Positions 17,164 to 26,280 of a stretch of 64,000 nt of DNA are shown piece after piece. Below the pieces are notes generated by a model. The model did no database searches. It worked only from the letters and a program-made list of their open reading frames with translations, and was not told where the DNA came from. The stretch is from assembly GCF_000688455.1 (NCBI RefSeq), contig NZ_JIAL01000001.1, positions 837,001 through 901,000 on the forward strand. The letters run 5' to 3'. The DNA comes from Pseudacidobacterium ailaaui (GTDB lineage: Bacteria > Acidobacteriota > Terriglobia > Terriglobales > Acidobacteriaceae). Each line of letters begins with the position of its first letter. The stretch's first letter is position 1. Position numbers and translations under genes: made by a program.

Positions 17164-18816
17164 ATGGCAAAGCCAGTCATTCTCGCGGTCGATGATGACA
17201 TCAGTGTGCTGGAAGCTGTAGTCCAGGACCTGCGGCGGCAGTACGCAGCGCAGTACCGTATCCTGCGTGCGGGCTCCGGGCAGGCTGCTTTGGACACCTG
17301 CACCCAGTTAAAGCAGCGGGGAGACGCGGTGGCGCTCTTTCTTTCCGACCAACGCATGCCCGGAATGAGCGGCGTGGAGTTTCTCGAAAAAGCGCAGGCC
17401 ATTTACCCCGATGCCAGACGTGCCCTGCTCACCGCCTATGCGGACACTGAGGCGGCCATCAAAGCCATCAATACGGCAAAAATTAACTACTACCTCACCA
17501 AGCCCTGGGACCCTCCGGAGGAGAAGCTTTATCCGGTCCTGGATGATCTGCTGGAAAACTGGAGCGCGGGCTATAAGCCTCCCTTTGAAGGGCTGCGCGT
17601 GGTAGGTCCGCGCTGGTCGGCGCGAGACCACGAAGTGCGTGACTTCCTCTCCCGCAACCAGGTCCCGTATGTCTGGCTGGACCCCGAACAGCACGACGAA
17701 GCCGTCCGGCTGCTGGAGCAGTATCAGATTGGGGACGGGCGTCTGCCCGCGGTGCTGTTTCCGGATGGATCTTCGCTGGTCCAGCCGACCCGTACCGAGC
17801 TGGCGGCCCGGGTGGGCCTCAGGACCCAGGCCGAAAAGGACTTCTATGACGTGGCGATCATCGGTGCTGGCCCTGCCGGGCTGGCCGCCGCTGTCTACGC
17901 CGCTTCTGAGGGGCTGAGGGCCATCGTGATCGAACCCGATGCTCCAGGAGGGCAGGCGGGCAGCAGTTCCCGGATTGAAAACTATCTTGGTTTTCCGTCC
18001 GGACTCAGCGGGGCGGACCTGGCGCGGCGCGCTTATGCCCAGGCCTCGCGGTTTGGCGCGGAATTTCTGACGCAAAGCGCTACTGCGATCCGCACCCAGG
18101 CCCCCTACCATTTCGTGCAATTGGCCGATGGGCGCGAGATTTCCTGCCACATTGTTCTGGTCGCCACCGGCGTGGCCTACCGGAAACTGAATATCCCTGG
18201 GATCGAAAAATTCACCGGGGCCGGGGTCTATTACGGGGCCGCCCTGGCGGAGGCCCTCTCCTGCCGGGACGAAGAGATATACATCGTAGGCGGGGCGAAC
18301 TCGGCCGGACAGGCCGCCGTGCATTTCGCACGGTATGCCCGCAAGGTGACGATGCTGGTACGGGCAGACTCGCTCGAAAAGAGCATGTCAAAATATTTAA
18401 TCAATCAGATCACTGGCACATCCAATATTGAGGTACTGACCGGCGCTGAGGTGCAGGAAGTTGCGGGGGACGGTCGTCTGGAGTGCCTGAAGGTACGCAA
18501 CCGGCATGGAGAAATGGTCTGCCCGGCAAGCGCCCTGTTTATCTTTATTGGCGCTGAGCCGAAGACAGAATGGCTGCCGGAAAATGTGATGCGGGACCCA
18601 CGGGGTTTTGTGCTTTCAGGCAATGAGCTGAGGATCGAGGGCAAAATGCCAAGAATCTGGAAGGAAGACCGTCCGCCGTTTCTGCTGGAAACCAGCACTC
18701 CGGGGATCTTTGTGGCCGGAGACGTCCGTCACGGGTCCGTCAAGCGGGTGGCCTCTGCCGTTGGAGAAGGCTCTATTTCGGTGCAGTTTATGCACCAGTA
18801 CCTTGCACGTTTTTAG
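17164..18816 (+). CDS. Receiver domain fused to a thioredoxin-reductase-like flavoprotein
   Basis: 550 residues. Residues 1-125 form a canonical receiver: AVDDD near 8-12, phosphoacceptor Asp about 62 (LFLSDQRMPGMSG), Lys in NYYLTKPWD. Residues 140-225 resemble a thioredoxin/glutaredoxin fold without a CxxC. Residues 235-550 form a two-domain FAD/NAD(P)H reductase: DVAIIGAGPAGLAAAVYA for FAD, IYIVGGANSAGQAAVHFA for NAD(P)H, and GIFVAGDVRHGSVKRVAS at the C-terminus. The redox CxxC of true thioredoxin reductase is absent; the region reads FTGAGVYYGAALAEALSC. The output is thus probably enzymatic or redox-sensing rather than DNA binding. The kinase gene starts 8 bp downstream. Confidence 0.9.
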   Translation: MAKPVILAVDDDISVLEAVVQDLRRQYAAQYRILRAGSGQAALDTCTQLKQRGDAVALFLSDQRMPGMSGVEFLEKAQAIYPDARRALLTAYADTEAAIKAINTAKINYYLTKPWDPPEEKLYPVLDDLLENWSAGYKPPFEGLRVVGPRWSARDHEVRDFLSRNQVPYVWLDPEQHDEAVRLLEQYQIGDGRLPAVLFPDGSSLVQPTRTELAARVGLRTQAEKDFYDVAIIGAGPAGLAAAVYAASEGLRAIVIEPDAPGGQAGSSSRIENYLGFPSGLSGADLARRAYAQASRFGAEFLTQSATAIRTQAPYHFVQLADGREISCHIVLVATGVAYRKLNIPGIEKFTGAGVYYGAALAEALSCRDEEIYIVGGANSAGQAAVHFARYARKVTMLVRADSLEKSMSKYLINQITGTSNIEVLTGAEVQEVAGDGRLECLKVRNRHGEMVCPASALFIFIGAEPKTEWLPENVMRDPRGFVLSGNELRIEGKMPRIWKEDRPPFLLETSTPGIFVAGDVRHGSVKRVASAVGEGSISVQFMHQYLARF

Positions 18817-18823
18817 GATTTCG

Positions 18824-20272
18824 ATGTCAGAACCGATGGCCATCGCCCACGTCAGGAAGGTCGCAGTGCAGGAGCTCTATCCTGAACTGAAAAAAATCCC
18901 CACCTTTTCCCAAACCTCCCACCACGACCTGGCTTGTCTCGGTGATTTAGAAATCCTGGAGGTCCCTGCTGATGTCCCGATTCTCCATCCCGGAGATAGT
19001 CCGGATTATTTCTGGATGGTGCTCAGGGGCGGGGTACGGGTCTATAAGACAGAAAAAGACGGCTCGACGATCTTCGTCACCGCGGCCAAAGAGGGCGACA
19101 CTTTTGGCGAAGTCCCCATTCTGGCTGGGACCTCGCGTGTGCATGTCACCGTAGAATCCACGGCGGACTGCACGCTGGCCCGGGTGCCACAGGAGAGGTT
19201 CTGGCGATTGATGGCCACTTGCCCTACGGTGCGGAACATCATCCTTAAGAACATGTCCCGCCGTTTGGAAGCGCATACGGCCCTGACCTTGCACCGGGAA
19301 AAGCTCATCTCTCTGGGCACTCTGGCGGCGGGGTTAATGCATGAGCTGAACAATCCCGGGACCGCCGCCAAACGCGCAGCCTCGCAGCTTAGGGACAACA
19401 TGACCCGGCTTCAGGAAATCAGTCTGCGGATGACCCGCACTCGGCTCAGTGAGGAACAGATCCTGTGCTTGCATCAATTGCTGGCTGAGGCCTTCGCGGC
19501 GCAAAAAAAGCCCCAGGCCATGAGTTCTCTGGATGAGGCCGATGCCCAGGAGGCGCTGGCCGAATGGCTGGAAGGCATCGGCGTTACGAATGCCTGGAAA
19601 CTTGCGCCTACCCTGGTGGCCGCAGGATGGACCCAGCAGGACATCGAATGCACCCATCATGCATTTCCTCCTGAGATCCTTTCCGACGCATTGAACTGGC
19701 TTGAAGCCGTCATTTCCAACATCCAACTCGTAGGCACCATCGAAGAAAGCATCACCCGGGTCACGGATCTGGTCATGGCGGTCAAAAAATACGCCTACGA
19801 AGACAAAAACAAAGAGCACAAGCTGGACATTCACGACACACTCCGCAGCACGCTTACCATCCTCGGCCACAAATTCCGCCATAAACAGATAGCCATCGAA
19901 AAGCAGTTCTCGCCTGATGTGCCCGTCCTGACGACCTGTGGGACCGGAATCAGCCAAGTCTGGACAAACCTGCTAGACAATGCCATTGATGCCTCGCCGG
20001 AGGGCGGAAAAATCACCATTCGGACCTGGACAGAGGGCAAGTGGGTCTGTGTTGGGATCGCAGACCGGGGACCCGGCATTCCTCCGGAACACCGCGACAA
20101 GGTCTTTGAGCCTTTCTTCACAACAAAGCCTGTGGGTGTGGGCACCGGGCTAGGACTGGACATCGCTCATCGTGTAGTGACCGGACACTACAATGGCCAG
20201 ATTGGCTTTACGACGGAGGCGGGAAAAACAGAGTTTATCGTCAAGCTGCCGATAGAAAAAGCCGCCTTGTAG
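18824..20272 (+). CDS. Cyclic-nucleotide-binding-domain histidine kinase
   Basis: 482 residues, no membrane segment. Residues about 25-145 form a Crp-like cNMP-binding fold (LEVPADVPILHPGDSPDYFW, EGDTFGEVPILAG). The phosphoacceptor helix follows (ISLGTLAAGLMHELNNP), then a helical spacer and an HATPase domain with N box NLLDNAIDASPEGG, G1 ADRGPGIP and GVGTGLGLDIAHRVV. It is probably the partner kinase of the receiver-reductase, with which it forms an operon (7 nt between the genes). The input signal could be a nucleotide or another ligand. trpC follows within about 70 bp, so read-through is possible. Confidence 0.9.
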   Translation: MSEPMAIAHVRKVAVQELYPELKKIPTFSQTSHHDLACLGDLEILEVPADVPILHPGDSPDYFWMVLRGGVRVYKTEKDGSTIFVTAAKEGDTFGEVPILAGTSRVHVTVESTADCTLARVPQERFWRLMATCPTVRNIILKNMSRRLEAHTALTLHREKLISLGTLAAGLMHELNNPGTAAKRAASQLRDNMTRLQEISLRMTRTRLSEEQILCLHQLLAEAFAAQKKPQAMSSLDEADAQEALAEWLEGIGVTNAWKLAPTLVAAGWTQQDIECTHHAFPPEILSDALNWLEAVISNIQLVGTIEESITRVTDLVMAVKKYAYEDKNKEHKLDIHDTLRSTLTILGHKFRHKQIAIEKQFSPDVPVLTTCGTGISQVWTNLLDNAIDASPEGGKITIRTWTEGKWVCVGIADRGPGIPPEHRDKVFEPFFTTKPVGVGTGLGLDIAHRVVTGHYNGQIGFTTEAGKTEFIVKLPIEKAAL

Positions 20273-20343
20273 CCGCCTTGCCGCCAGTCCCCAGAAGCCA
20301 GAACGTTATACTGGACTTATTCCGTTTCCCATTGAGAACCTCT

Positions 20344-21138
20344 GTGCATCTGGAACGCATTCTGGCCAAGACCCGCGAAACAGTCGCTGTAAGCAAACAG
20401 CGCGTTCCCATGCGCGAATTGGAAAGGCTCGCTGCCCTGCACACTCCGCGGGGCTTTGCGACGGCACTGTGCATGCGCGCCAAGGCGGGCCCGGCAATCA
20501 TCGCCGAGCTGAAGAAGGCCTCGCCCTCGAAAGGGCTGATCCGGCCTGCATTGGATGTTCGTTTGCTCGCTTCGGAGCTGGAACAGGCAGGCGCTGCGGC
20601 ACTCTCCGTTCTGACCGACGAACCATTCTTTCAGGGAAGCCTTGAAAATCTTGAGATGGCTTCGGCTGCGGTCTCCATTCCCTGCCTGCGCAAGGACTTC
20701 GTGGTGGATGAGTACCAGATCATTGAGGCACGTGCGCATAAGGCTGATGCAATTCTGCTGATCGTGGCTGCGCTGACGGACCCAGAATTGCGCAGTCTGC
20801 ATGAGGCAGCGCGGCGCTGTGGACTTGATGTGCTATGCGAGGTGCATACTGCGGAAGAGCTGGAGCGGGCGCAGGACCTGGGCTGCGCGGCTTTTGGCGT
20901 AAACAATCGCAACCTGAAGTCATTTGACGTACGCCTGGAGACCTCGCTGGAGCTGGCCGACAGACTGCCCATGGGAGCAGTGCATGTAGCCGAGAGCGGC
21001 ATCGATACGGCGGACGATATTCAGCGGCTCAGGACGGCTGGATATCACGCATTTCTAGTAGGCGAATCGCTGATGCGCCACCCCTCACCTGGAGCGGCAT
21101 TGGCCCGGCTTTTGCAGCCTGTTCCGGAGCAGGTGTAG
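20344..21138 (+). CDS. trpC: Indole-3-glycerol phosphate synthase
   Basis: Closes the indole ring in tryptophan synthesis. 264 residues with the family pattern: HLERILAKTRETVAVSK at the start, AIIAELKKASPSKGLI, ALSVLTDEPFFQGSLENL, CLRKDFVVDEYQIIEA, FGVNNRNLKSFDV and VAESGIDTADDI. The GTG at 20344 gives the normal N-terminus; the frame is open to an earlier GTG/ATG-like codon near 20278 that would add 22 unconserved residues. First gene of trpC-trpF-trpB-trpA-CM-aroF-tyrA. Confidence 0.95.
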   Translation: MHLERILAKTRETVAVSKQRVPMRELERLAALHTPRGFATALCMRAKAGPAIIAELKKASPSKGLIRPALDVRLLASELEQAGAAALSVLTDEPFFQGSLENLEMASAAVSIPCLRKDFVVDEYQIIEARAHKADAILLIVAALTDPELRSLHEAARRCGLDVLCEVHTAEELERAQDLGCAAFGVNNRNLKSFDVRLETSLELADRLPMGAVHVAESGIDTADDIQRLRTAGYHAFLVGESLMRHPSPGAALARLLQPVPEQV

Positions 21139-21142
21139 CTCC

Positions 21143-21805
21143 ATGTGGATCAAAATCTGCGCCAACACGAACCTGGAAGATGCGCTGCTCGCGGCTGAAG
21201 CCGGAGCGGATGCGGTCGGCTTTGTGTTCGCGGAGAGTCCGCGGCGGGTCACGGCAAAACAGGTCAGCGCGATCACGCAACACCTTCCTTCAGCGCTTGA
21301 AAAACTTGGCGTTTTTGTAGATTCCAGCTTTGAGGAAATTGCGCAGACGGTCACAGAATGCGGGCTGACCGGTGTGCAATTGCATACTTCTCGCGATCCG
21401 CGTCTGGTGGAAAAACTCAGCGCCCACTTTGGTTCGGGACTGACCATTCTGCGCGTGATCCATTACTCGCAGGCCTTCGAAGAGCAATTAAAAGCGGTGC
21501 AGGCCGACGCCGGCCTTTCCGGCGTTCTGGTGGATTCCCGCACGGCCACAGCGGTGGGCGGAACTGGCCTCTGCTTTGACTGGAATGCGGCGCGGCGCGG
21601 GTTTGTTGCCGCGGCCCCGCGGCTGAAGTTGATTGCTGCCGGAGGACTGCATCCGGCAAACGTTGCCGAGGCGATCCAGACGCTGGAGCCGTGGGGGGTG
21701 GATGTGGCCAGCGGAGTAGAGTCTGCTCCGGGAAAGAAGGACCCGGCGCTGGTGCGGGCCTTTGTCAGCGCGGCCCGGGCAGCGGCGGCGGCCAGCATGG
21801 CGTAA
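21143..21805 (+). CDS. trpF: Phosphoribosylanthranilate isomerase
   Basis: Amadori rearrangement step of tryptophan synthesis, a 220-residue TIM barrel. It begins [20 protein letters not shown], with the catalytic Cys, and has [17 protein letters not shown] and [20 protein letters not shown]. The phosphate-binding part is [16 protein letters not shown], followed by [17 protein letters not shown]. The start is 4 bp after the trpC stop, and the gene leads into trpB with 22 bp between. Confidence 0.95.
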   Translation: MWIKICANTNLEDALLAAEAGADAVGFVFAESPRRVTAKQVSAITQHLPSALEKLGVFVDSSFEEIAQTVTECGLTGVQLHTSRDPRLVEKLSAHFGSGLTILRVIHYSQAFEEQLKAVQADAGLSGVLVDSRTATAVGGTGLCFDWNAARRGFVAAAPRLKLIAAGGLHPANVAEAIQTLEPWGVDVASGVESAPGKKDPALVRAFVSAARAAAAASMA

Positions 21806-21827
21806 TCTGGTAAGACACGAGGAAATT

Positions 21828-23042
21828 GTGAGCACGACGCAACTCATTCAGTCTGCAAGCGCAGGCCGCTTTGGCCCCTACGGAGGCCGCTATGTCCCGG
21901 AAACGCTGATGGCTGCTCTGGAGGAACTGGAGCATGCCTATGCGCGGGCGCAGGCCGATCCCGCCTTCCATGCCGAGCTGGACTCGCTGCTGCGCGATTA
22001 TGCCGGACGCCCCACGCCGCTCTCTTATGCTTCGCGCCTGACCGAACAGCTGGGCGGAGCCAAGATTTATCTCAAGCGTGAGGACCTTCTGCACACCGGC
22101 GCGCACAAAATCAACAACTGCCTGGGACAGGTCCTGCTGGCCAGACGCATGGGCAAAAAGCGCATCATCGCCGAAACCGGCGCGGGGCAGCACGGCGTAG
22201 CAACCGCCACCGTTTGCGCCCTGCTGGGGCTGGAATGCGTTGTGTATATGGGCGAGGAAGACATGCAGCGGCAGGAGCTGAATGTCTACCGGATGCGGCT
22301 GCTTGGCGCGGAAGTGCGCGGCGTCAGCTCTGGCTCGCGCACGCTGAAGGACGCCATCAATGAAGCCATGCGCGACTGGGTGACGAATGTCCGCACGACG
22401 CATTATCTGCTGGGAAGCGTACTCGGAGCACATCCGTATCCCATGATGGTGCGTGATTTTCACCGCGTCATCAGCAAAGAGGCGCGGCAGCAGATCCTCG
22501 AAAAGGAAGAACGCCTGCCCAGTGCCGTCATCGCTTGCGTGGGCGGTGGCTCGAATGCCATCGGAGCGTTCTACGAATTTATTCCCGACAAGGAAGTGCG
22601 CCTGATCGGCGTGGAAGCCGGCGGACGCGGCACCAAGCTCGGCGAACATGCCGCACGTTTTCGCGGCGGATCGCCGGGAGTCTTGCAGGGCACCTATTCC
22701 TATGTTCTTCAGGACGAGGCCGGGCAGATTGCCCTGACTCAATCTGTTTCCGCCGGACTCGACTACGCTTCCATCGGCCCCGAACACGCTATGCTGCATG
22801 ATATGGGACGGGCCGAATACACCTCTGCATCCGATGAAGCAGCGCTGAAGGCAACCGTCACTTTGGCGCGCACGGAAGGCATTCTTCCAGCGCTGGAAAG
22901 TGCCCATGCGGTCGCAGAATGCATTCGGCTTGCGCCCACACTCTCCCGGCATGAAATACTGTTAGTCAACATCTCAGGACGCGGCGACAAAGACATGGGT
23001 ATCCTTTCGCGCGAACTGAAGTTGAAAGGCGCCACGGAGTAA
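21828..23042 (+). CDS. trpB: Tryptophan synthase beta chain
   Basis: PLP enzyme condensing indole with serine. 404 residues. It has [20 protein letters not shown], the PLP lysine in [39 protein letters not shown], and the phosphate loop [15 protein letters not shown]. The GTG at 21828 follows GAGGA by 4-5 nt, while a longer open frame extends back into trpF. It forms the alpha2beta2 complex with TrpA, encoded 10 bp downstream. Confidence 0.96.
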   Translation: MSTTQLIQSASAGRFGPYGGRYVPETLMAALEELEHAYARAQADPAFHAELDSLLRDYAGRPTPLSYASRLTEQLGGAKIYLKREDLLHTGAHKINNCLGQVLLARRMGKKRIIAETGAGQHGVATATVCALLGLECVVYMGEEDMQRQELNVYRMRLLGAEVRGVSSGSRTLKDAINEAMRDWVTNVRTTHYLLGSVLGAHPYPMMVRDFHRVISKEARQQILEKEERLPSAVIACVGGGSNAIGAFYEFIPDKEVRLIGVEAGGRGTKLGEHAARFRGGSPGVLQGTYSYVLQDEAGQIALTQSVSAGLDYASIGPEHAMLHDMGRAEYTSASDEAALKATVTLARTEGILPALESAHAVAECIRLAPTLSRHEILLVNISGRGDKDMGILSRELKLKGATE

Positions 23043-23052
23043 GACTGGATCC

Positions 23053-23832
23053 ATGCCGATTTGCTTCAACCACAAACCAGGACTGGTCGCATATCTCACG
23101 GCCGGGGACCCTGACCTGGCAACGACCCGCAAGATCGCGCTGGCCGCCATTGATTCGGGCGCGGAGGTGCTTGAGCTGGGTGTTCCCTTCAGCGACCCGC
23201 TTGCGGACGGCCCTGTGATTCAACGTGCCAGCGAGCGCGCCCTGCGCAATGGAACCAAGCTCGCAGACGTCCTTACTCTGGCCGCAGAAATTCGCCGCGA
23301 GCGTCCTCAGGCAGGACTCGTCCTCTTCTCTTACTACAATCCCGTGCTGCGCTTTGGCCTCGAACGGTTCTGCGCGACGGCCGAACAGGCCGGCGTCGAT
23401 GGCGTGCTCATCACGGACATGATTGTCGAAGAGGCCGACGAGTATCTACGGCACCTGCGCGCACATCATCTTGCCCCAATCTTCCTGGCCGCACCTACCA
23501 GTCCTGATGAACGACTGGAAAGAATCGCCAAGGCTTCCCAGGGATTTGTCTACGCCATCTCGCGCACAGGCATTACCGGGACGCAGCAGCAACTTGCCTC
23601 CGACGCCGAACAGCTTGTGAAACGTCTGCGCAGATTTACCGACTTGCCCATTGCGGTTGGTTTTGGCATCTCAAATGCGGACCACGTCGCCGCAGTGAGT
23701 GAATTTGCAGATGCAGCGGTGGTCGGCAGCGCACTGGTGGCCCTCATTGAGAAGTCCACGCGCGAGGAAGCGCCCAGCTCCATCGCGCGATTTATCAAGG
23801 GTCTGCGCCAACCTGTGGCGCTGGCCCGTTAA
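23053..23832 (+). CDS. trpA: Tryptophan synthase alpha chain
   Basis: Cleaves indole-3-glycerol phosphate to indole and glyceraldehyde 3-phosphate, passing indole to TrpB. 259-residue TIM barrel. Signature segments are LVAYLTAGDPDLATTRKIAL, the catalytic Glu in VLELGVPFSDPLADGPVIQ, the catalytic Asp region VDGVLITDMIVEEA, and FVYAISRTGITGTQ. Fourth trp gene of the cluster. No trpE, trpG or trpD is in the window, so anthranilate synthesis is encoded elsewhere. Confidence 0.96.
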   Translation: MPICFNHKPGLVAYLTAGDPDLATTRKIALAAIDSGAEVLELGVPFSDPLADGPVIQRASERALRNGTKLADVLTLAAEIRRERPQAGLVLFSYYNPVLRFGLERFCATAEQAGVDGVLITDMIVEEADEYLRHLRAHHLAPIFLAAPTSPDERLERIAKASQGFVYAISRTGITGTQQQLASDAEQLVKRLRRFTDLPIAVGFGISNADHVAAVSEFADAAVVGSALVALIEKSTREEAPSSIARFIKGLRQPVALAR

Positions 23833-23912
23833 TTCCGCGCAAAGTTTTTTCAAGGCAAGCTGGATTTTCCGGCGCAGGCAGATTGCCATACGCTCGGTAA
23901 GGAAAGGCATAC

Positions 23913-24224
23913 ATGGACATTGCAGACTGGCGCAAGAAGATTGATGAGATTGACCGTCAGATTGTGGCGCTGCTCAGCCAGCGCGCCGAAGCGGCCAAGG
24001 CCATCGGCAAGCTGAAACAGGCCACCAGCCTGCCCGTGTATGAGCCGAACCGCGAGCGCATCATCTTCGACAATGTTCGCGCAGCCAATCAAGGACCTCT
24101 GCCCGACATCGAGCTGGTGCACATTTACGAACGCATCATTGACGTGATGCGTGCCTTGCAGCAGGACGAGCTGGCCTCACAAAGATCCGCATCATCGGCA
24201 GGGGAGACAGGAAAGAAACCATGA
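23913..24224 (+). CDS. Chorismate mutase (AroQ class)
   Basis: Converts chorismate to prephenate, diverting flux to Phe and Tyr. 103 residues of the all-helical AroQ type: [40 protein letters not shown] with the active-site Lys/Arg, and RERIIFDNV. The C-terminal 15 or so residues are polar and unconserved-looking. AAGGAAAGG precedes the ATG. Its stop overlaps the DAHP synthase start by ATGA, so the two enzymes are translationally coupled and might associate, as separately encoded AroQ and DAHP synthase do in some bacteria. Confidence 0.93.
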   Translation: MDIADWRKKIDEIDRQIVALLSQRAEAAKAIGKLKQATSLPVYEPNRERIIFDNVRAANQGPLPDIELVHIYERIIDVMRALQQDELASQRSASSAGETGKKP

Positions 24225-25240
24225 TTGTTGCCATGCAGGAACAGGCGACTGAAGAGCAGATCCAGCACGTCACCGAGCGCATGATGGAGCTTGGCTTCAA
24301 AGTCCATCGCACTACCGGAGCGGTACAGACAATCCTGGCCGGGGTCGGGACTCCGACGGCCTTTGACGTAAAAGATTTTCAGGTGATGGATGGCGTGGCC
24401 GAAGCCTACCGCATTACCTCACCCTACAAGCTGGCCGGCCGCGGCTTTCGTCCGGAAGGGACCGTCATCCGGTTCAAAAACGGCGTCACCATCGGCAACT
24501 CTGAGGCCGTCGTGATGGCCGGTCCCTGCTCGGTGGAAAACCGCGAGCAGATCTTCACCGCAGCAGAGCAGGTAAAGGCCGCAGGCGCAAAGTTTCTCCG
24601 CGGAGGCGCATTCAAACCACGCAGTTCGCCATACTCCTTCCAGGGACTCGGACTGGAAGGCCTGAAGCTGCTGCGTGAAGTGGGCGAGACCACCGGGCTG
24701 CTCATCATCAGCGAAGTCATGGAGATTTCGCAGATCGAGCTGATGATGCCTTATGTGGATGTCTTCCAGGTAGGCGCGCGAAACATGCAGAATTTCAACC
24801 TGCTGCGCGAGTTAGGACAGGTACGCAAACCGGTCCTGCTCAAACGCGGCATCGCTGCTACCATGGAAGAACTGCTGCTTTCTGCTGAATACATCCTCTC
24901 CGGCGGGAATTACGAAGTCATGCTCTGTGAGCGCGGCATCCGCACCTTTGAGACATACACACGGAACACAATGGACATCTCGGCCATTCCAGTCCTGAAA
25001 AAGCTCTCGCACCTGCCTGTGCTGGGCGACCCCTCGCATGGTGTGGGTCTTCGCGACAAAGTACCCGCCATGGCGCGGGCGGCCATTGCCGCTGGTGCCG
25101 ACGGCCTGCTGATTGAGGTCCACCCCAACCCGGAGAAGGCCGTTTCCGACGGCGCACAAACCCTCTTCCCCGAACAATTCGCGAAGCTCATGCAGGAGCT
25201 TCGCCTCATCGCAACTGCAATTGGGAGAAGCATCGCATAA
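24221..25240 (+). CDS. aroF: DAHP synthase, type I-beta with N-terminal regulatory domain
   Basis: First step of the shikimate pathway, from phosphoenolpyruvate and erythrose 4-phosphate. 339 residues: an N-terminal ferredoxin-like domain (about 1-70) as in feedback-regulated I-beta enzymes, then the KDO8PS-like barrel. Key segments are [56 protein letters not shown] and [16 protein letters not shown]. The extra domain suggests allosteric inhibition by Tyr or Phe. It overlaps the mutase by 4 nt and its stop shares a base with the tyrA start. Confidence 0.95.
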   Translation: MIVAMQEQATEEQIQHVTERMMELGFKVHRTTGAVQTILAGVGTPTAFDVKDFQVMDGVAEAYRITSPYKLAGRGFRPEGTVIRFKNGVTIGNSEAVVMAGPCSVENREQIFTAAEQVKAAGAKFLRGGAFKPRSSPYSFQGLGLEGLKLLREVGETTGLLIISEVMEISQIELMMPYVDVFQVGARNMQNFNLLRELGQVRKPVLLKRGIAATMEELLLSAEYILSGGNYEVMLCERGIRTFETYTRNTMDISAIPVLKKLSHLPVLGDPSHGVGLRDKVPAMARAAIAAGADGLLIEVHPNPEKAVSDGAQTLFPEQFAKLMQELRLIATAIGRSIA

Positions 25241-26148
25241 TGGCCATCGAGCGCATTGCCATTCTGGGAACAGGGCTCATCGGCGGCTCGGTAGGGATGG
25301 CTTTGCGCCAGAATGGCTTCACCGGTCCCATCCTCGGGTGGGACCGCGAGGTCGTGCAGGCCGCCATTGCGCTGGCCCGGGAAACCATCACGGAAATTGC
25401 AGGCGATCCGATCACCGCCGCGCAGCAGAGCGATGTCGTCCTGCTGAGTGGTCCGGTCTTCAGCATTCTGGAATGGCTGGAGAAGCTGGCCCCTGTTCTG
25501 CGTCCGGACCAGCTTGTGACCGACGTAGGCAGCGTAAAGGGCATTCTCTGTGAGCGCGCGGCGGGCCTTTACAACCAGCCCGGCAGGCCCGGGTTCCTCC
25601 CCGGGCACCCCATGGCTGGAAAAGAGGTCAGCGGGGCAGCCAACGCTGATGGCAGCATCTTTCACGGGGCCGTCTGGCTTTTTACCGAAGGCGCAGACGG
25701 TGCGGAAATGTCCGCAGAAGCGCGCGAGCGAGCAAACGCATGGCGGGAATGGACGCACCGCTTTGGCTGCCGCACCATTGATCTCGACCCCAAACGTCAC
25801 GACGAACTCTGCGCCTGGGTCAGCCACCTGCCGCAGTTTGTTTCCACCGCGCTGAGCGCACTGCTTGAAGACAAATTCCGCGACGACGAAGACCTGCGCG
25901 CCATTGGCGGACGCGCCCTCCGTGAAATGACGCGCCTCGGGGCCAGCCCTTATTCCATGTGGCGCGACATCGCACACACCAATGAAGAAGCAGTAGCAGC
26001 AAGCCTTTACGCTCTAGAGCAGCGCCTCACGCACCTGCGCGAAAACCTGAAGACGCCGGAGCTGCGCAAAGAGTTCGACCTTGCCAACCGGTTTCGCCTG
26101 GGCAGACCTCATAAGCCCGCGAAGACAGAAAAACGGCCCAACCAATAA
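25240..26148 (+). CDS. tyrA: Prephenate dehydrogenase
   Basis: NAD(P)-dependent oxidative decarboxylation of prephenate (or arogenate) in tyrosine synthesis. 302 residues. Rossmann start ERIAILGTGLIGGSVGMAL, then LVTDVGSVKGIL, PGHPMAGKEVSG and the C-terminal helical dimerisation domain with WVSHLPQFVSTALS and ALREMTRLGASPYSMW. Its ATG overlaps the aroF stop (TAATG). Last gene of the aromatic cluster; the C-terminal tail is basic and probably disordered. No ACT domain is present. Confidence 0.94.
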   Translation: MAIERIAILGTGLIGGSVGMALRQNGFTGPILGWDREVVQAAIALARETITEIAGDPITAAQQSDVVLLSGPVFSILEWLEKLAPVLRPDQLVTDVGSVKGILCERAAGLYNQPGRPGFLPGHPMAGKEVSGAANADGSIFHGAVWLFTEGADGAEMSAEARERANAWREWTHRFGCRTIDLDPKRHDELCAWVSHLPQFVSTALSALLEDKFRDDEDLRAIGGRALREMTRLGASPYSMWRDIAHTNEEAVAASLYALEQRLTHLRENLKTPELRKEFDLANRFRLGRPHKPAKTEKRPNQ

Positions 26149-26280
26149 CAGCGGGCCATCGCCGTGCCGATCACAGGAAGAAACGGTACGCTGCTGGCCG
26201 CGCCCGACAACAGAACTCCGGAGGCAGCTCTGCTCCCCAGCACAGGCTGAACCTTCTGCTTTGTGAGTAAAATGGACGCC

